A stretch of 64,000 bases of DNA from JASLBX01 sp036374175 (GTDB taxonomy: Bacteria > Actinomycetota > Actinomycetes > Jiangellales > Jiangellaceae): the NCBI GenBank assembly GCA_036374175.1, contig DASUUH010000123.1, forward strand, positions 1 through 64,000, in the 5' to 3' direction. The position numbers were made by a program, and so were the translations under genes. The notes beneath the pieces were generated by a model that worked only from the letters and a program-made list of their open reading frames with translations, ran no database searches and had not been told where the DNA came from. Every line of letters starts with the position of its first letter. Positions within the stretch are counted from its first letter, which is position 1. Positions 1-9,195 of this stretch are shown here, piece after piece.

Positions 1-9
1 CTGACCGCC

Positions 10-2517
10 ATGTTCACACTCACGATCAAGCAACTCGCAGCGCGTAAGCTGCGACTGGTGACCACCGCCTTCGCGGTGTTTCTGAGTGTCGCCTTCATGG
101 CCGGCACCTTCATCTTCACCGACACGATCGGTGCCACGTTCGACTCCGCGCTGGCCGAGGCCGACGAGGGAGTGGACGCGTACGTCCGCATGCCGTCGGA
201 GATCGACCTCGGCTACGGCGAACCCGGCCCACGCCTCGACGCATCACTCGCAGTGACCGTCGCTTCGGTGCCGGGGGTTGACGAGGTGGCGTTGCGCATC
301 AACGGCTACGCCCAACTGGTCGGACCCGACGGCGAACCCGTCGGGGACGTATCCAAGAGCCCGGCGTTCGGCACAAACTGGGTAACCGTCGACGACCTCA
401 ACCCGTACCGGTTGGCCAGCGGTAACCCGCCTGCCGACGATGGAGAGATCGTCATCGACAAGGCGAGCGCCGACAAGGCCGGTTACCAGCCCGGTGACGT
501 TGCGACCGTGCTCACCAAGGGCACTCCGCGGCAGTTCACTATTGCCGGCGTAACTCGGTTCGGTGCCGCGGACTCGCCTGCTGGTGCGACCGCCGTCCTG
601 TTCACTGATCGCGCGGCGACCGAACTACTCGCGGCCCCCGGGCAGGCCGATGCCATAGCCGTCACGGCCGCCGAAGGAGTGTCACAGCCGGATCTCGCCG
701 TTGCCGTACAGGCCGCAGTGGGTGACGGCGTCGAGGTGATCACCGGTGCCACGCTCGTGGCCGAGAACCAGGCGGCTCTCGGTGAGGGCCTCAGCGAGTT
801 CAACATGATCGCCCTGGTCTTCGCCATTGTGGCGGTGTTCGTTGGTGCGTTCATCATCAACAACACCTTCTCGATCATCGTCGCGCAGCGGACCCGAGAG
901 ATGGCGATGCTTCGGGCGATCGGTGCGTCGGGTCGACAAGTAAGGCGCTCGGTGCTCATCGAGGCACTTGTCGTCGGCACCCTTGCGTCGGGAACCGGCC
1001 TGGTCGCCGGGATCGGGGTGGCCTCGGGCCTGCGTCAGCTGGTGTCCTCGTTCGGCTTCGACATGCCGGGGGGCACCACGGTGATCTCGCCCACCGCCCT
1101 TGCGCTGTCGTTCGCCGTCGGCGTGGTCGTAACCGTGCTCACGGCGTGGCTGCCGGCGCGGCGGGCGGCCAGGATCGCCCCGGTCGCTGCCGTGCGGGAC
1201 GTGAGCGTCGACCGCTCTGCAGGCTCGGCCCGCCGGGCCGTCGCCGGTACGGCCGTCACGGCCGCTGGTGTGGCGGCATTGCTGGCCGGACTCAATGGAA
1301 CGATCGAACTGGTCGGTGTCGGCGCGCTGGTGACGTTCGTCGGTGTAGCGGTACTAGGTCCGGTGCTCGCCCGTCCGGTCGCGAAGCTCCTCGGCATTCC
1401 GTTGCGGATGCGCGGGCTGAGTGGCGAACTCGCAACTCGCAATGCGATGCGGAACCCGAAGCGGACCGCTCGGACAGCCGCGTCGCTGATGATCGGCGTA
1501 GGGTTGGTCGGTTTCTTCACGGTGTTCGCCGCCTCGGCGAAGACCTCCATGGCCGGCTCCCTGGAGACCGAATTCACCGGCACTCACATCGTGCAGGCCG
1601 GCGCGACGGACAACTCGGCGGGCCTGAGCCCGGACTTGGCCGTCGAGCTGAGCGCCACTCCTGGGGTGGACGCTGTGACGCAAGCTCGGATCAGTCCGGC
1701 GGTCGTCGACGGCTCGTCGACCGATGCGTTCCTGGCCTTCGACGCCGGTACGGTCCACGAGATGGTCGCGCTCGGTTCGCTCGACGGTGATCTGGACTCG
1801 CTCGGCGCCGACGGGATAGCGGTGTCGGCCGAGACCGCCGCCGACGAAGGCTGGGAGATCGGCTCGGCCGTGCCGGTCGTGCTGCCTAGTGGAGACACCA
1901 CGCTCACGGTGGAAGCCATCTACTCGAGTGGCACCGACTGGGTCGGACCGATGTTCGTCGATCTCGCCGCGTTCCGGGCGAACGGTGGCGACGAGCTCGA
2001 CTACCGGGTCTACGTGTCGGGCGACGAGGCCGCGATCAACAGTGTGGCCAGCGGCTACGCATCGGCCGACGTGCTGGACAAGGACGCTTTCATCGACGTC
2101 GTCAGCAGCGAGATCGACACGATGCTTGGAATGTTCTACGCCCTGTTGTTCCTCGCCATCGTCATCGCTCTGCTTGGGATCGCCAACACCTTGGCGCTGT
2201 CCATCCTCGAGCGGACCCGCGAACTCGGCTTGCTGAGGGCCGTCGGTATGAGCCGGTCGCAGCTTCGTTCCACGGTTCGTTGGGAGTCGATCATCGTCGC
2301 GGTATTCGGGTCCCTTCTCGGGCTGGCCAGCGGGACGTTCTTCGGCTGGGCAGTTGTCCGGGCGATGGCGGACGAAGGTATCGACACGCTTGCCGTGCCA
2401 GTTGGCAGCCTGCTCATCGTTACCGCCATCGCCGCCTTCGCCGGTGCCATGGCTGCGATCGTGCCGGCCCGCCGCGCAGCCAAGCTCGACGTGTTGAAGG
2501 CACTTGTTACTGAGTGA
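10..2517 (+). CDS. ABC transporter permease, FtsX/MacB type
   Basis: This 835-residue inner-membrane protein has the layout of a MacB/LolC-type permease. An N-terminal transmembrane helix (about residues 12-38) precedes an extracytoplasmic MacB_PCD-like domain, then a first FtsX domain (about 265-390), a central helical pair, a second periplasmic region and a second FtsX domain (about 705-830). Repeated 'ARRAARI/AAKLDVLKAL' ends follow each FtsX unit, typical of this duplicated actinobacterial architecture. The start codon sits a few bases after an in-frame-looking TGA at the very left edge, which fits an upstream ATPase gene cut off by the window. Such systems export lipids, peptides or drugs or remodel the envelope; the substrate cannot be told. 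Confidence 0.9.
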   Translation: MFTLTIKQLAARKLRLVTTAFAVFLSVAFMAGTFIFTDTIGATFDSALAEADEGVDAYVRMPSEIDLGYGEPGPRLDASLAVTVASVPGVDEVALRINGYAQLVGPDGEPVGDVSKSPAFGTNWVTVDDLNPYRLASGNPPADDGEIVIDKASADKAGYQPGDVATVLTKGTPRQFTIAGVTRFGAADSPAGATAVLFTDRAATELLAAPGQADAIAVTAAEGVSQPDLAVAVQAAVGDGVEVITGATLVAENQAALGEGLSEFNMIALVFAIVAVFVGAFIINNTFSIIVAQRTREMAMLRAIGASGRQVRRSVLIEALVVGTLASGTGLVAGIGVASGLRQLVSSFGFDMPGGTTVISPTALALSFAVGVVVTVLTAWLPARRAARIAPVAAVRDVSVDRSAGSARRAVAGTAVTAAGVAALLAGLNGTIELVGVGALVTFVGVAVLGPVLARPVAKLLGIPLRMRGLSGELATRNAMRNPKRTARTAASLMIGVGLVGFFTVFAASAKTSMAGSLETEFTGTHIVQAGATDNSAGLSPDLAVELSATPGVDAVTQARISPAVVDGSSTDAFLAFDAGTVHEMVALGSLDGDLDSLGADGIAVSAETAADEGWEIGSAVPVVLPSGDTTLTVEAIYSSGTDWVGPMFVDLAAFRANGGDELDYRVYVSGDEAAINSVASGYASADVLDKDAFIDVVSSEIDTMLGMFYALLFLAIVIALLGIANTLALSILERTRELGLLRAVGMSRSQLRSTVRWESIIVAVFGSLLGLASGTFFGWAVVRAMADEGIDTLAVPVGSLLIVTAIAAFAGAMAAIVPARRAAKLDVLKALVTE

Positions 2518-2547
2518 CGATCAACCACCAACAGATACTGTCCGATT

Positions 2548-2588
2548 CCGGCGGCGCCGCATCTTGAACCGATATGCGGCGCCGCCGG
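2548..2588. terminator. Bidirectional terminator hairpin
   Basis: A perfect 15-bp inverted repeat (left arm CCGGCGGCGCCGCAT, 11-base loop, then its complement) lies between two convergent genes, the FtsX permease and the DUF1116 gene. The position and stem strength suggest termination of both transcripts, although no strong T-run follows on either strand. Confidence 0.7.
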
Positions 2589-2626
2589 CTCCTCACGTGG
2601 ACCGGCTGCACTGGAATGAGCAGGGT

Positions 2627-4081
2627 TCAGCCAGTGTGCAGTGGCGCGTAGGTCTCGGCCAGCGCAAGCAGGGCCTGCTGAAAGCATGCGAGCGGCGCTC
2701 GGGCAAGCCCGGCACCGATCTGGCCACGCCCTCCGGTGGCGTCGAGGATGCCGGTGGTGATAGCCGGCACAATCCCGAGCTCAACCACCTTCCGGACGTC
2801 GACTCCCACGGGGGTGCCTTCGAAGTCGAGCTGCGGGATCTTGAACCGGGAGCTTTGGGTGATGCATACCCGTCCCACCTCGCGGGTGCGGTTTATCGCG
2901 TCAGCCATCCGGCCCCCTACGAAGCCTGCGACCGCCGGAGACGCCGCCGCGGCCGCTCCGCCGAGGCCGACCAGCTCGATGATCGCGCTGTCCCCGATGT
3001 CGGGCGCTGCGTCGTCCGGGCCGTAATCGCCGCGGTACAGGGCGTCCTCGACCGGCGGGGCTGGAGCGGTGAACCAGCGCTGCCCGGTGGCCGCTAAGCG
3101 GATGCCGAACGTGGTGCCATTGCGCGCCATGCCCGTTACCAGCGTCGCGTCCGGCACTTGCGCGGCCCACTCGGTTGTGGCCTTGGCGGCCGCGATTGCG
3201 GCGTTGAGGAAGAACAAGTAGTTCTCGGAAAGGAAGCGCCCGAGTTCGACGCGCCTTGGGTCCTCCAGTGCGGCGATGTGTGGCAGCAGGGTCCGGATCA
3301 GCAGGTTGGTGCTGGCTTGTAGCCGCATGTGGATGTCGTCGCCCATCTGAACGCCTTGGGCCGCCAAGGAGTAGAGGTCCACCGGTCCAGCGGCCGCCAG
3401 AGCCTCGCCAAGCGCTGGACCGGCGACATCGCGGAGCCACCGCAGGTGCGCCACAGCGGCGTCGCTGTCGACGCCGAGCCATTGCCGTTCCCCAGGCCCC
3501 TGGTTGAGTGGTGTGTACGCCGTGGTGCCGCCGGGCTCGTTATGCACGACCAGCACAGGGGCGGACGGGCCAAGGGTGGTGGCCATCGCCAACGCGGCCG
3601 AGTGGTCGTTGGCCGGGGCGAGCGTCACGTCCCCGCGCTCCACGAGCCGGGCGGCGTCATCGGAGCTGCCTGCCCATCCTTCGGCGATGGCTGTAGCGAG
3701 TACCGACCGGCGCAGCGGATCGCAGAAGTCCGACCACTCCAGCGGCGGTCCGGGGTGCAGTACGGTGCGCTCGGCTATGCCCGGCACCACCTCCGCCGCT
3801 GGCCGCACATCGACCAGGGCTGGTGTTGCCTCGTCCAAGCGGCGGGCGGCTTCTCGGTTCGCCACCTCCACGGTTGCGGCGGCCGGGCCGTAAAGCAGAG
3901 TGAGCGCGCGTACCAGGTTCTCGTCGCCGCCCGCGGGGATTCGCCAATCGACGTCGGCGACCCGTACGCCCTGTTCGCGCAGCTCGTCGCCGAAGAGCGG
4001 GAGCCCGACATTGACGACCGACAACTGCTCGGGAAGGACCACACTGGTCTGGTCCCTCGGCTCATCGTTGCGGACGTTCAT
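2627..4081 (-). CDS. DUF1116 protein (YlbE/AllG-like), oxamate transcarbamylase-type subunit
   Basis: The 484-residue protein matches the DUF1116 (YlbE/YahG) family. Diagnostic segments are MARNGTTFGIR near 318-328, the RWFTAPAPPVEDALY stretch that follows, and DIGDSAIIEL near 361-370, then a Gly/Ala-rich segment. In E. coli the DUF1116 protein acts with FdrA and a DUF2877 protein as oxamate transcarbamylase (AllFGH), which makes carbamoyl phosphate for carbamate kinase. FdrA and carbamate kinase genes lie about 10 kb away in the same island, so a shared function is likely. No DUF2877 (AllH) partner was found. The gene is divergent from the OsmC gene with only 35 bases between them. Family call is firm; substrate is inferred. 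Confidence 0.85.
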   Translation of the reverse strand: MNVRNDEPRDQTSVVLPEQLSVVNVGLPLFGDELREQGVRVADVDWRIPAGGDENLVRALTLLYGPAAATVEVANREAARRLDEATPALVDVRPAAEVVPGIAERTVLHPGPPLEWSDFCDPLRRSVLATAIAEGWAGSSDDAARLVERGDVTLAPANDHSAALAMATTLGPSAPVLVVHNEPGGTTAYTPLNQGPGERQWLGVDSDAAVAHLRWLRDVAGPALGEALAAAGPVDLYSLAAQGVQMGDDIHMRLQASTNLLIRTLLPHIAALEDPRRVELGRFLSENYLFFLNAAIAAAKATTEWAAQVPDATLVTGMARNGTTFGIRLAATGQRWFTAPAPPVEDALYRGDYGPDDAAPDIGDSAIIELVGLGGAAAAASPAVAGFVGGRMADAINRTREVGRVCITQSSRFKIPQLDFEGTPVGVDVRKVVELGIVPAITTGILDATGGRGQIGAGLARAPLACFQQALLALAETYAPLHTG

Positions 4082-4116
4082 GGGCTCTCCTCATCTCGAG
4101 GCTAGAGTTCGAACCG

Positions 4117-4521
4117 ATGGAAATCGTTGCGACGTGGGAAGGCGGCTACCGGTGTCGGGTAGCCGCTCGCCAATTCGAGATCGTTTCGGACGAGCCGCCG
4201 ACGGCGGGCGGTGAGGACGCAGGGCCTACGCCGACGGAGTTGTTTCTCGCGTCGCTCTCGACGTGCTTCGCGATGGCGATCGCGCACGTCGCACGCAAGC
4301 GGGGCCTGGAACTGCCGGGCTATCAGGTCGCGGTGTCCGGGGAGTACGACGGCCCCCGGTTCCGCCGGGTGCGAGTGGAAGTGCGGCCGGACGGGCTCGT
4401 CGACGGAATCGAGGAACTGATCGAACGCGCGCTTGCCGTGTGCTACGTCTCCAACACGCTGCGCAACCCGCTTGGTTTCGAGGTCGCGCTGGGCGACCAG
4501 GTGGTCTTCACCCAAGACTGA
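4117..4521 (+). CDS. OsmC/Ohr family peroxiredoxin-like protein
   Basis: This 134-residue protein has the OsmC fold signature. A Pro-Thr-Glu-Leu-Phe segment leads into a conserved helix with the first redox cysteine (ASLSTCFAMAIAHVARK, near residue 49), and a second cysteine lies in AVCYVSNTL near residue 109. Family members reduce organic hydroperoxides with a Cys pair and protect against thiol or lipid oxidation. It is the only rightward gene within the leftward lyase/DUF1116 block and overlaps the 3' end of the first lyase gene by 14 bases. Within an island that may make a small thiol, a thiol-peroxide role is plausible but unproven. Confidence 0.85.
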   Translation: MEIVATWEGGYRCRVAARQFEIVSDEPPTAGGEDAGPTPTELFLASLSTCFAMAIAHVARKRGLELPGYQVAVSGEYDGPRFRRVRVEVRPDGLVDGIEELIERALAVCYVSNTLRNPLGFEVALGDQVVFTQD

Positions 4522-5998
4522 CCTCCCTCGCGGCGTCGATGAGGGCCGCCTCGGCCTTCTCAAAGGCCGCTGCCGCCGCGGTGGCCCGCTCGCGCAGGCC
4601 TCTGGCCTGGTCCTCGCAGCCGGCAGCCATGGCCCGGACGTTCTCCGGTGCGGCGCCACCCACCACTGTGCGACTGCGAACGATGGCGTCCGGGTCGAGC
4701 ACGTCTCGGAGATCCTCGTCGCGCAACCCCAGGTCGCGCCCGATCCTGGCGCGAGCCGCCTCGTCGAGCATCGCCGCGGTGATGTCGAGACCCCGGAGCC
4801 CCTCCCGGCTCGCGGCCCGGACCGTGTCGCCGACGATGTGGTAGGCCGACCGGTAATCGAGCCCACGCTCCTGCATGACGTACTCGGCGAGGTCGGTTGC
4901 TTGGGTGAACCCGCCCAGCACCGCCTCGCGCATGCGGTCCGCGTTGACAGTCAGCGTCGCCACCACCCCGCTCATCAGTCGGGTCGCGCGGGCGGCCACG
5001 TCGATGGCCCGAGGCGCTTCGCCGTAGGCGAAGATCAGCGCATCGCTGCGCGCCGAAGGCGTCTTGCCAACCGCGAGCAGGCCCGTGAGCCGACCGATCA
5101 GCAGTCCAGCGCTGCCGCGGACAACGCTGAGGCTGTACGGGTTGCGTTTCTGCGGCATCAGCACGCTGGATCGGGTGTACGGGCCGGCCATTGCGACGAA
5201 ATCGAACTCCTGGCTGTCCCAGATCTCGAGGTCTTCGGCGAGTTTGCTGAGGTCCTCGACAAGGCTCGTCGCGGCTCCGACGATGTCCATGAGCCCGTCC
5301 GTCTGCCACATCGCGTCACGCGTGTGCTCGATAACCTCGTCGAAGCCCAGCAGTGCGGCAAGCCGGTAGCGGTCCAGGGCAAGCCGGCTGCCGTTGACGC
5401 AGCCTGCACCGCCCGGGCTGCGGTTGATCCAGGTGAGCGCGTCGACGAGCCGCTCGCCCGCGCGCAATGCAGGGTAGGCGAAGTGCAGGACGTAATGGCC
5501 GAACGTTGACGGCTGGGCGTGCTGAAGGTAGGTCTGGTCGGGCAGCAGGGTCTCTGCATGCCGGCTCGCCTGGCCGCACACCGCCGTCACAAAATCGGCG
5601 GTGTCGGCCACCAGGCCAGTGACCTTCTGCCGCAGGATGATGCGAAGGGCCACCCGAACCGCCTCGCGGCGGGGCCGACCCGCGTGCAGCCAGCCCGCAC
5701 CGTCGCTCAGCCGGTCGGCGAGGTAGCGCTCGCGGGAGTTGTAGATCTCGCCGAAGTTAGGGTCGTAGGGGAAGTCCTCCGCCGGCAGGTCGCAGGCCTC
5801 GAGCAGCACGGCGAGCAGCCGCCGGGCCGCGTCGTCGGGCACGATGCCGGACTCGCGAAGGACCAGGGCGTGCGCCAAGTCCGCGAGTCCAAGTGGGCGG
5901 TGGAACATCGGCGCCTCAGCCATCTCGAACGCGAACCCCGCCTCCACCAGCTCTGGCGCCGGCGCCTCTCGCGCTGGTCCGGACTCACGTCGCCGCAT
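4508..5998 (-). CDS. Aspartase/fumarase superfamily lyase (argininosuccinate-lyase-like; XcbC1/D1-type candidate)
   Basis: The 496-residue protein belongs to the aspartase/fumarase superfamily. It carries the signature loop SSVLMPQKRNP (about 277-287) and the upstream TYLQHAQPSTFGHY region (156-169) corresponding to the 'HLQ-AQP' substrate motif. The start ATG overlaps the end of the PLP-enzyme gene by 14 bases and has a GGGAGG ribosome site 4 bases upstream, so translation is probably coupled. A true argininosuccinate lyase would be expected near arginine genes, which are absent. The neighbours instead match the bacterial coenzyme M operon, where one such enzyme (XcbC1) eliminates phosphate from phosphosulfolactate. 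Which of the two lyases here does that cannot be decided by eye. Confidence 0.82.
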   Translation of the reverse strand: MRRRESGPAREAPAPELVEAGFAFEMAEAPMFHRPLGLADLAHALVLRESGIVPDDAARRLLAVLLEACDLPAEDFPYDPNFGEIYNSRERYLADRLSDGAGWLHAGRPRREAVRVALRIILRQKVTGLVADTADFVTAVCGQASRHAETLLPDQTYLQHAQPSTFGHYVLHFAYPALRAGERLVDALTWINRSPGGAGCVNGSRLALDRYRLAALLGFDEVIEHTRDAMWQTDGLMDIVGAATSLVEDLSKLAEDLEIWDSQEFDFVAMAGPYTRSSVLMPQKRNPYSLSVVRGSAGLLIGRLTGLLAVGKTPSARSDALIFAYGEAPRAIDVAARATRLMSGVVATLTVNADRMREAVLGGFTQATDLAEYVMQERGLDYRSAYHIVGDTVRAASREGLRGLDITAAMLDEAARARIGRDLGLRDEDLRDVLDPDAIVRSRTVVGGAAPENVRAMAAGCEDQARGLRERATAAAAAFEKAEAALIDAAREVSLG

Positions 5999-6977
5999 TC
6001 TGCCTCCCAGCGTTATGGCCGCCAAGCGGTGTTGGGACGCCGCCGGTGTGCCAGAACAGGATCGGTCCGTCTGTGTCCCCGGCCGCGAGCCGGATGACCA
6101 GGGCCATGGCCTTAGCGGTGAACACCGGATCCAGCAGGAGGCCCTCCCGGCGCACCGACAGCAGTGCCGCCGCCTGCCCGTCGGCTGAAGGCACGCCGTA
6201 GCCAGGCCCCCGGGCGTCGCGCACGTCAACGTCCGCCGCAGTCGGCTCCGGCCAGCCGCATAGCGCCGCCGCGCCGCGGGCCAGCCGGAGCACGCGCTCA
6301 GAGCTCTCGTCCTGGGGCCGGCTGACCGATGCGCCGACCACGTGCCACGGGTAGCCGCCCGCGACAGTGCCGGCCACCAGCCCGGCCTGCGTGCCGCAGG
6401 AGCCGGTGGCGACGACGACGGTCGTCGGGGCGACCCCGGCATCTTTCAGCTGCGCGGCCAGCTCACCGACCGCGAGGCCGTACGCGGCGGAGCCCACCGG
6501 GGTTGCTCCGCCCCGTGGGATGACGTATGGGCGCCGGCCGGCCGTGCGCAGCTGCTGGGCAAGGGTCTCCAGACCGTCTTCGACGGACTCGCGCCGAAGG
6601 TCGCCGGTGAAGCGGACGTCCGCTTCGACGTCGCGGGCGAAGGCGAGGTTCGGGGGCTCGTCCTTCGGCGGCGAGCCGTAGTAGAGCAGCACGCATCCGA
6701 GGCCCGCCACACTGGCCGCGACGGCCGTCGCGTAGCAGTGATTCGACGCTGGGCCGCCCCCGGTCAGAATGACGTCGGCGCCGCGCTCGAGCGCATCACC
6801 CACCAGTAGTTCCAGCTTGCGTGCCTTGTTGCCGGCCCGGGCCAACCCGGTGAGGTCGTCACGCTTGAGGTAAAGCGGAGGACCGCCCAATGCCGCCTCA
6901 AGTCGGTACGCGCGTTGCAGCGGTGTCGGCGCGGCGACGAGGGGGAAACGCGCCAGTGCGGGACTCGCGGCGAGCAT
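5985..6977 (-). CDS. PLP-dependent enzyme, D-cysteine desulfhydrase/ACC deaminase family (XcbE1-like)
   Basis: The 330-residue protein has the tryptophan-synthase-beta fold features of the D-cysteine desulfhydrase/ACC deaminase family. These are LKRDDLTGLARAGNKARKLE with the PLP lysine expected at residue 51, an SNHCYATAVAA segment, and a Gly/Thr-rich phosphate loop (ATGSCGTQAGL). The chosen ATG is two bases past the stop of the second lyase gene and follows a GGAGG ribosome site; the longer reading frame upstream is a shadow of that lyase. In the bacterial coenzyme M pathway a D-cysteine-desulfhydrase homologue (XcbE1) works with ComA and two aspartase/fumarase-type enzymes, exactly the company kept here. 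A sulfur-transfer or beta-substitution role is inferred. Confidence 0.85.
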   Translation of the reverse strand: MLAASPALARFPLVAAPTPLQRAYRLEAALGGPPLYLKRDDLTGLARAGNKARKLELLVGDALERGADVILTGGGPASNHCYATAVAASVAGLGCVLLYYGSPPKDEPPNLAFARDVEADVRFTGDLRRESVEDGLETLAQQLRTAGRRPYVIPRGGATPVGSAAYGLAVGELAAQLKDAGVAPTTVVVATGSCGTQAGLVAGTVAGGYPWHVVGASVSRPQDESSERVLRLARGAAALCGWPEPTAADVDVRDARGPGYGVPSADGQAAALLSVRREGLLLDPVFTAKAMALVIRLAAGDTDGPILFWHTGGVPTPLGGHNAGRQNAAT

Positions 6978-6979
6978 GT

Positions 6980-8326
6980 TCAATCCTCCCGCCCGCGGGC
7001 CGCCCGCGCCCGGCGGACGACCTCGTCGACCATGGCCGGCGCCAGACCCACGTCGGGCTCGTCGAGCGGCATCTCTCCTATGTCCAACCCGGTTGCCCTG
7101 GCAAGGGCTTCCGGCAGCGGGATGCCTTCGAGGCGACCGCGCCGCAGCGCCTCCTGGAGGGCGGCCTGGGCGCGGTGCTTGCCCAGGCGCGGTGCCAGGG
7201 CGGCCAGCACGCGCTCGGACGCCGCATACCCCAGGGTCAGCTCCAGGCCGCGGAGCATGGCTTCGGCGTTGACCTCCAGCTCGGCGAGGAGTTGCTGGGC
7301 CATCTCCACGCTGGCGCCCGTGAGCAGGCACGTCTCAGGAAAGGCGAGCCACTCCGCCTTCCAGGCCCGCCCGTCCCTCTCGTTCTCGCAGACCATCGCG
7401 TCGAGCAGGACAAACGCTTGGACGCGGGTCAGCCGGGCGAGCGTGACCAGGTGCTCTGACACCTCTGGGTTGCGCTTGTGCGGCATGGTGATGCTGCCGA
7501 CGCCATCCGCAGTTGCCGGCTCGCTCAGCTCGCCGATCTCGGGACGTTGTAGCGTGTAGATCTCATTGCCGATCCGGCCCAGAGTAGCCGCGACCATGGC
7601 GAGCAGGTGGCCGAACTCGGCGACCCGGTCCCGCGTCGTCAGCCACGAAATCGCCGGCTCGCGCAGGCCCAGGCGGGCGCAGAACCGCGCGCGTAGCTCA
7701 AGGCCGGCACCCCCGAAGAAGGCCAGCGTGCCCACCGCACCGCCGAGCTGGCCTACCTCCCACCGGGACCGTCCCTCGTGCAGCCGCTCGATGTGACGAC
7801 CGATCTCGTCGGCCCATGTTGCCGCTTTGAAGCCGAAGGTGATCGGCGAGCCGGGCTGGCCGTGCGTGCGCCCGACCTGCACCGTGTCGCGGTGCCGGAC
7901 GGCGAGCTCCAGCGCGGTGTCCGCTAGCTCACGCAGCCCACGTCGCAGGACATCGCCCACCTGTTGCATCACCAGCCCAGTCCAGGTGTCGGTGAGGTCC
8001 TGCACGGTGGCGCCGTAGTAGACCCACTCCTGGGCGTCGTTGGGGAGCAGCTCCCGCAACGCGTGGATGAGACCAAGGGTGGAGTGGCCGGTCCGGCGTG
8101 TCTCGCGGGTCAGGAGGTCGCGGTCAAGGCGATCGGCCGTGGCGTGTTGCCGGACGGCCGCCGCCGCGGGCGCCGGGATGATCCCCAACTCGGCCTGCGC
8201 CTCGGCGAGAACCGACAGAATGTCGAGCCACGCCTGCAACCGGGCGGAGTCGTCGAAGATCGCCCGCATGTCGTCGCTCGCCCACAGGTGGGCGTACTCC
8301 GGCGCGTCGGCTATCCGGGTTCCCAC
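6980..8326 (-). CDS. Aspartase/fumarase superfamily lyase (adenylosuccinate-lyase/CMLE-like; XcbC1/D1-type candidate)
   Basis: This 448-residue protein carries the superfamily signature GSITMPHKRNP (277-287), a GRTHGQPGSP motif (152-161) and YYGATVQDLTD (103-113), as in PurB and 3-carboxymuconate cycloisomerase relatives. The C-terminal helical domain (RGLELTLGYAASERVLAAL) also fits that subgroup. The GTG start overlaps the preceding gene by 16 bases with a GGAG site just upstream. It is unlikely to be the housekeeping PurB because no purine genes are near and it sits between ComA and a PLP enzyme in one operon. It is the second of two superfamily members in this operon, as in xcbC1/xcbD1. 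Confidence 0.82.
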   Translation of the reverse strand: MGTRIADAPEYAHLWASDDMRAIFDDSARLQAWLDILSVLAEAQAELGIIPAPAAAAVRQHATADRLDRDLLTRETRRTGHSTLGLIHALRELLPNDAQEWVYYGATVQDLTDTWTGLVMQQVGDVLRRGLRELADTALELAVRHRDTVQVGRTHGQPGSPITFGFKAATWADEIGRHIERLHEGRSRWEVGQLGGAVGTLAFFGGAGLELRARFCARLGLREPAISWLTTRDRVAEFGHLLAMVAATLGRIGNEIYTLQRPEIGELSEPATADGVGSITMPHKRNPEVSEHLVTLARLTRVQAFVLLDAMVCENERDGRAWKAEWLAFPETCLLTGASVEMAQQLLAELEVNAEAMLRGLELTLGYAASERVLAALAPRLGKHRAQAALQEALRRGRLEGIPLPEALARATGLDIGEMPLDEPDVGLAPAMVDEVVRRARAARGRED

Positions 8327-9195
8327 GTCGGCTCCAGCAGCGTGACCGCGGCCGCGAGCCCGCTCTTAACTTCGGCGAGCGACGCACCCCAGGGCACCGT
8401 GACCACCTGCCCGTCCACTGAAATCTCCTGCTCCAACAGGCAGCACTTGGTCAGCGTCGGCCCGTCGCCGTCGACCAGGTCACGGGGGCAGGCGTCGACA
8501 AATGGCGGCTCGTCTCCGTAGCACCACCGGTGAATCTCACGCGAGCGGGCACAGCCGACCAGCACCCAGTCACCGCGCGGAGGGCGCTCGTCCAGATAGT
8601 CGATCCGCGCCCCGGGTGGCGCAGCCCGCCCGCTACGGCAGGGCAGCAGGTAGTGCTGAGATGGTCGGGTTGCGGCCAGCTCGTGGAGGTCGATCAGCTC
8701 AGGCTCGATCTCGATCGGCGGCAGGTCATCGGCGACGTCGAGCAGCCGCTGGACCTGGTGAACCAGCTTCGGCGGCGTGGGCGGGACGGTTTCGACGACC
8801 CGCAGGCGAAGTGGTTCGGGGTTGAGCAGGAACGAGACGTGGCCGTACTGCCCCCGCACTACGACACAGCGTGCGCCGCCGCCGGAGGTCCTGGCCGCCT
8901 CCGCGAGTTGCGTCGGCACGGCGGAGTCGACCAGTGGTGCGTCCACCAGGCGGCACTCATCCGGGCCGGCCAGTACCTCGAGCGAGGTGATCGGCGAGAA
9001 CAGCGGAACCTCTGACGCCTTGCCGACGCGCACCACCGCGACTTCGGGGCCGTGGCTCACCACGATGTATCGGGTGCGCCGGTAAGCTTCGCGCCCAACA
9101 AACAGTCCGGCCAGCGCCTCCTCGGTTAGTGGCACATCGACGTTGGCCACGGTGACCTCGCGGTACCGGTCCGGCGTGAGATTCCGGGGGGTCAT
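8311..9195 (-). CDS. Protein of unknown function embedded in the CoM-type operon
   Basis: I do not recognise this 294-residue soluble protein. It has no signal peptide or membrane helix. Notable are a basic/aromatic stretch (DWVLVGCARSREIHRWCYGD, about 211-230), a following CPRDLVDGDGP segment, and a paired cysteine motif TKCCLLEQE near residue 256, suggesting possible metal or Fe-S binding. A VPWGASLAEVKSGL segment follows near the C terminus. Its ATG overlaps the ComA stop codon (ATGA) and its end overlaps the next lyase, so it is firmly inside the operon. It could supply a decarboxylation, thiolation or reduction step, or replace the missing DUF2877 partner of FdrA; both are guesses. Confidence 0.8.
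   Translation of the reverse strand: MTPRNLTPDRYREVTVANVDVPLTEEALAGLFVGREAYRRTRYIVVSHGPEVAVVRVGKASEVPLFSPITSLEVLAGPDECRLVDAPLVDSAVPTQLAEAARTSGGGARCVVVRGQYGHVSFLLNPEPLRLRVVETVPPTPPKLVHQVQRLLDVADDLPPIEIEPELIDLHELAATRPSQHYLLPCRSGRAAPPGARIDYLDERPPRGDWVLVGCARSREIHRWCYGDEPPFVDACPRDLVDGDGPTLTKCCLLEQEISVDGQVVTVPWGASLAEVKSGLAAAVTLLEPTWEPG

Noticed and set aside
4508..6442. Longer N-terminal extension of the first lyase
   Set aside because: The extra 148 residues are an out-of-frame reading of the PLP-enzyme gene; the internal ATG has a strong ribosome site.
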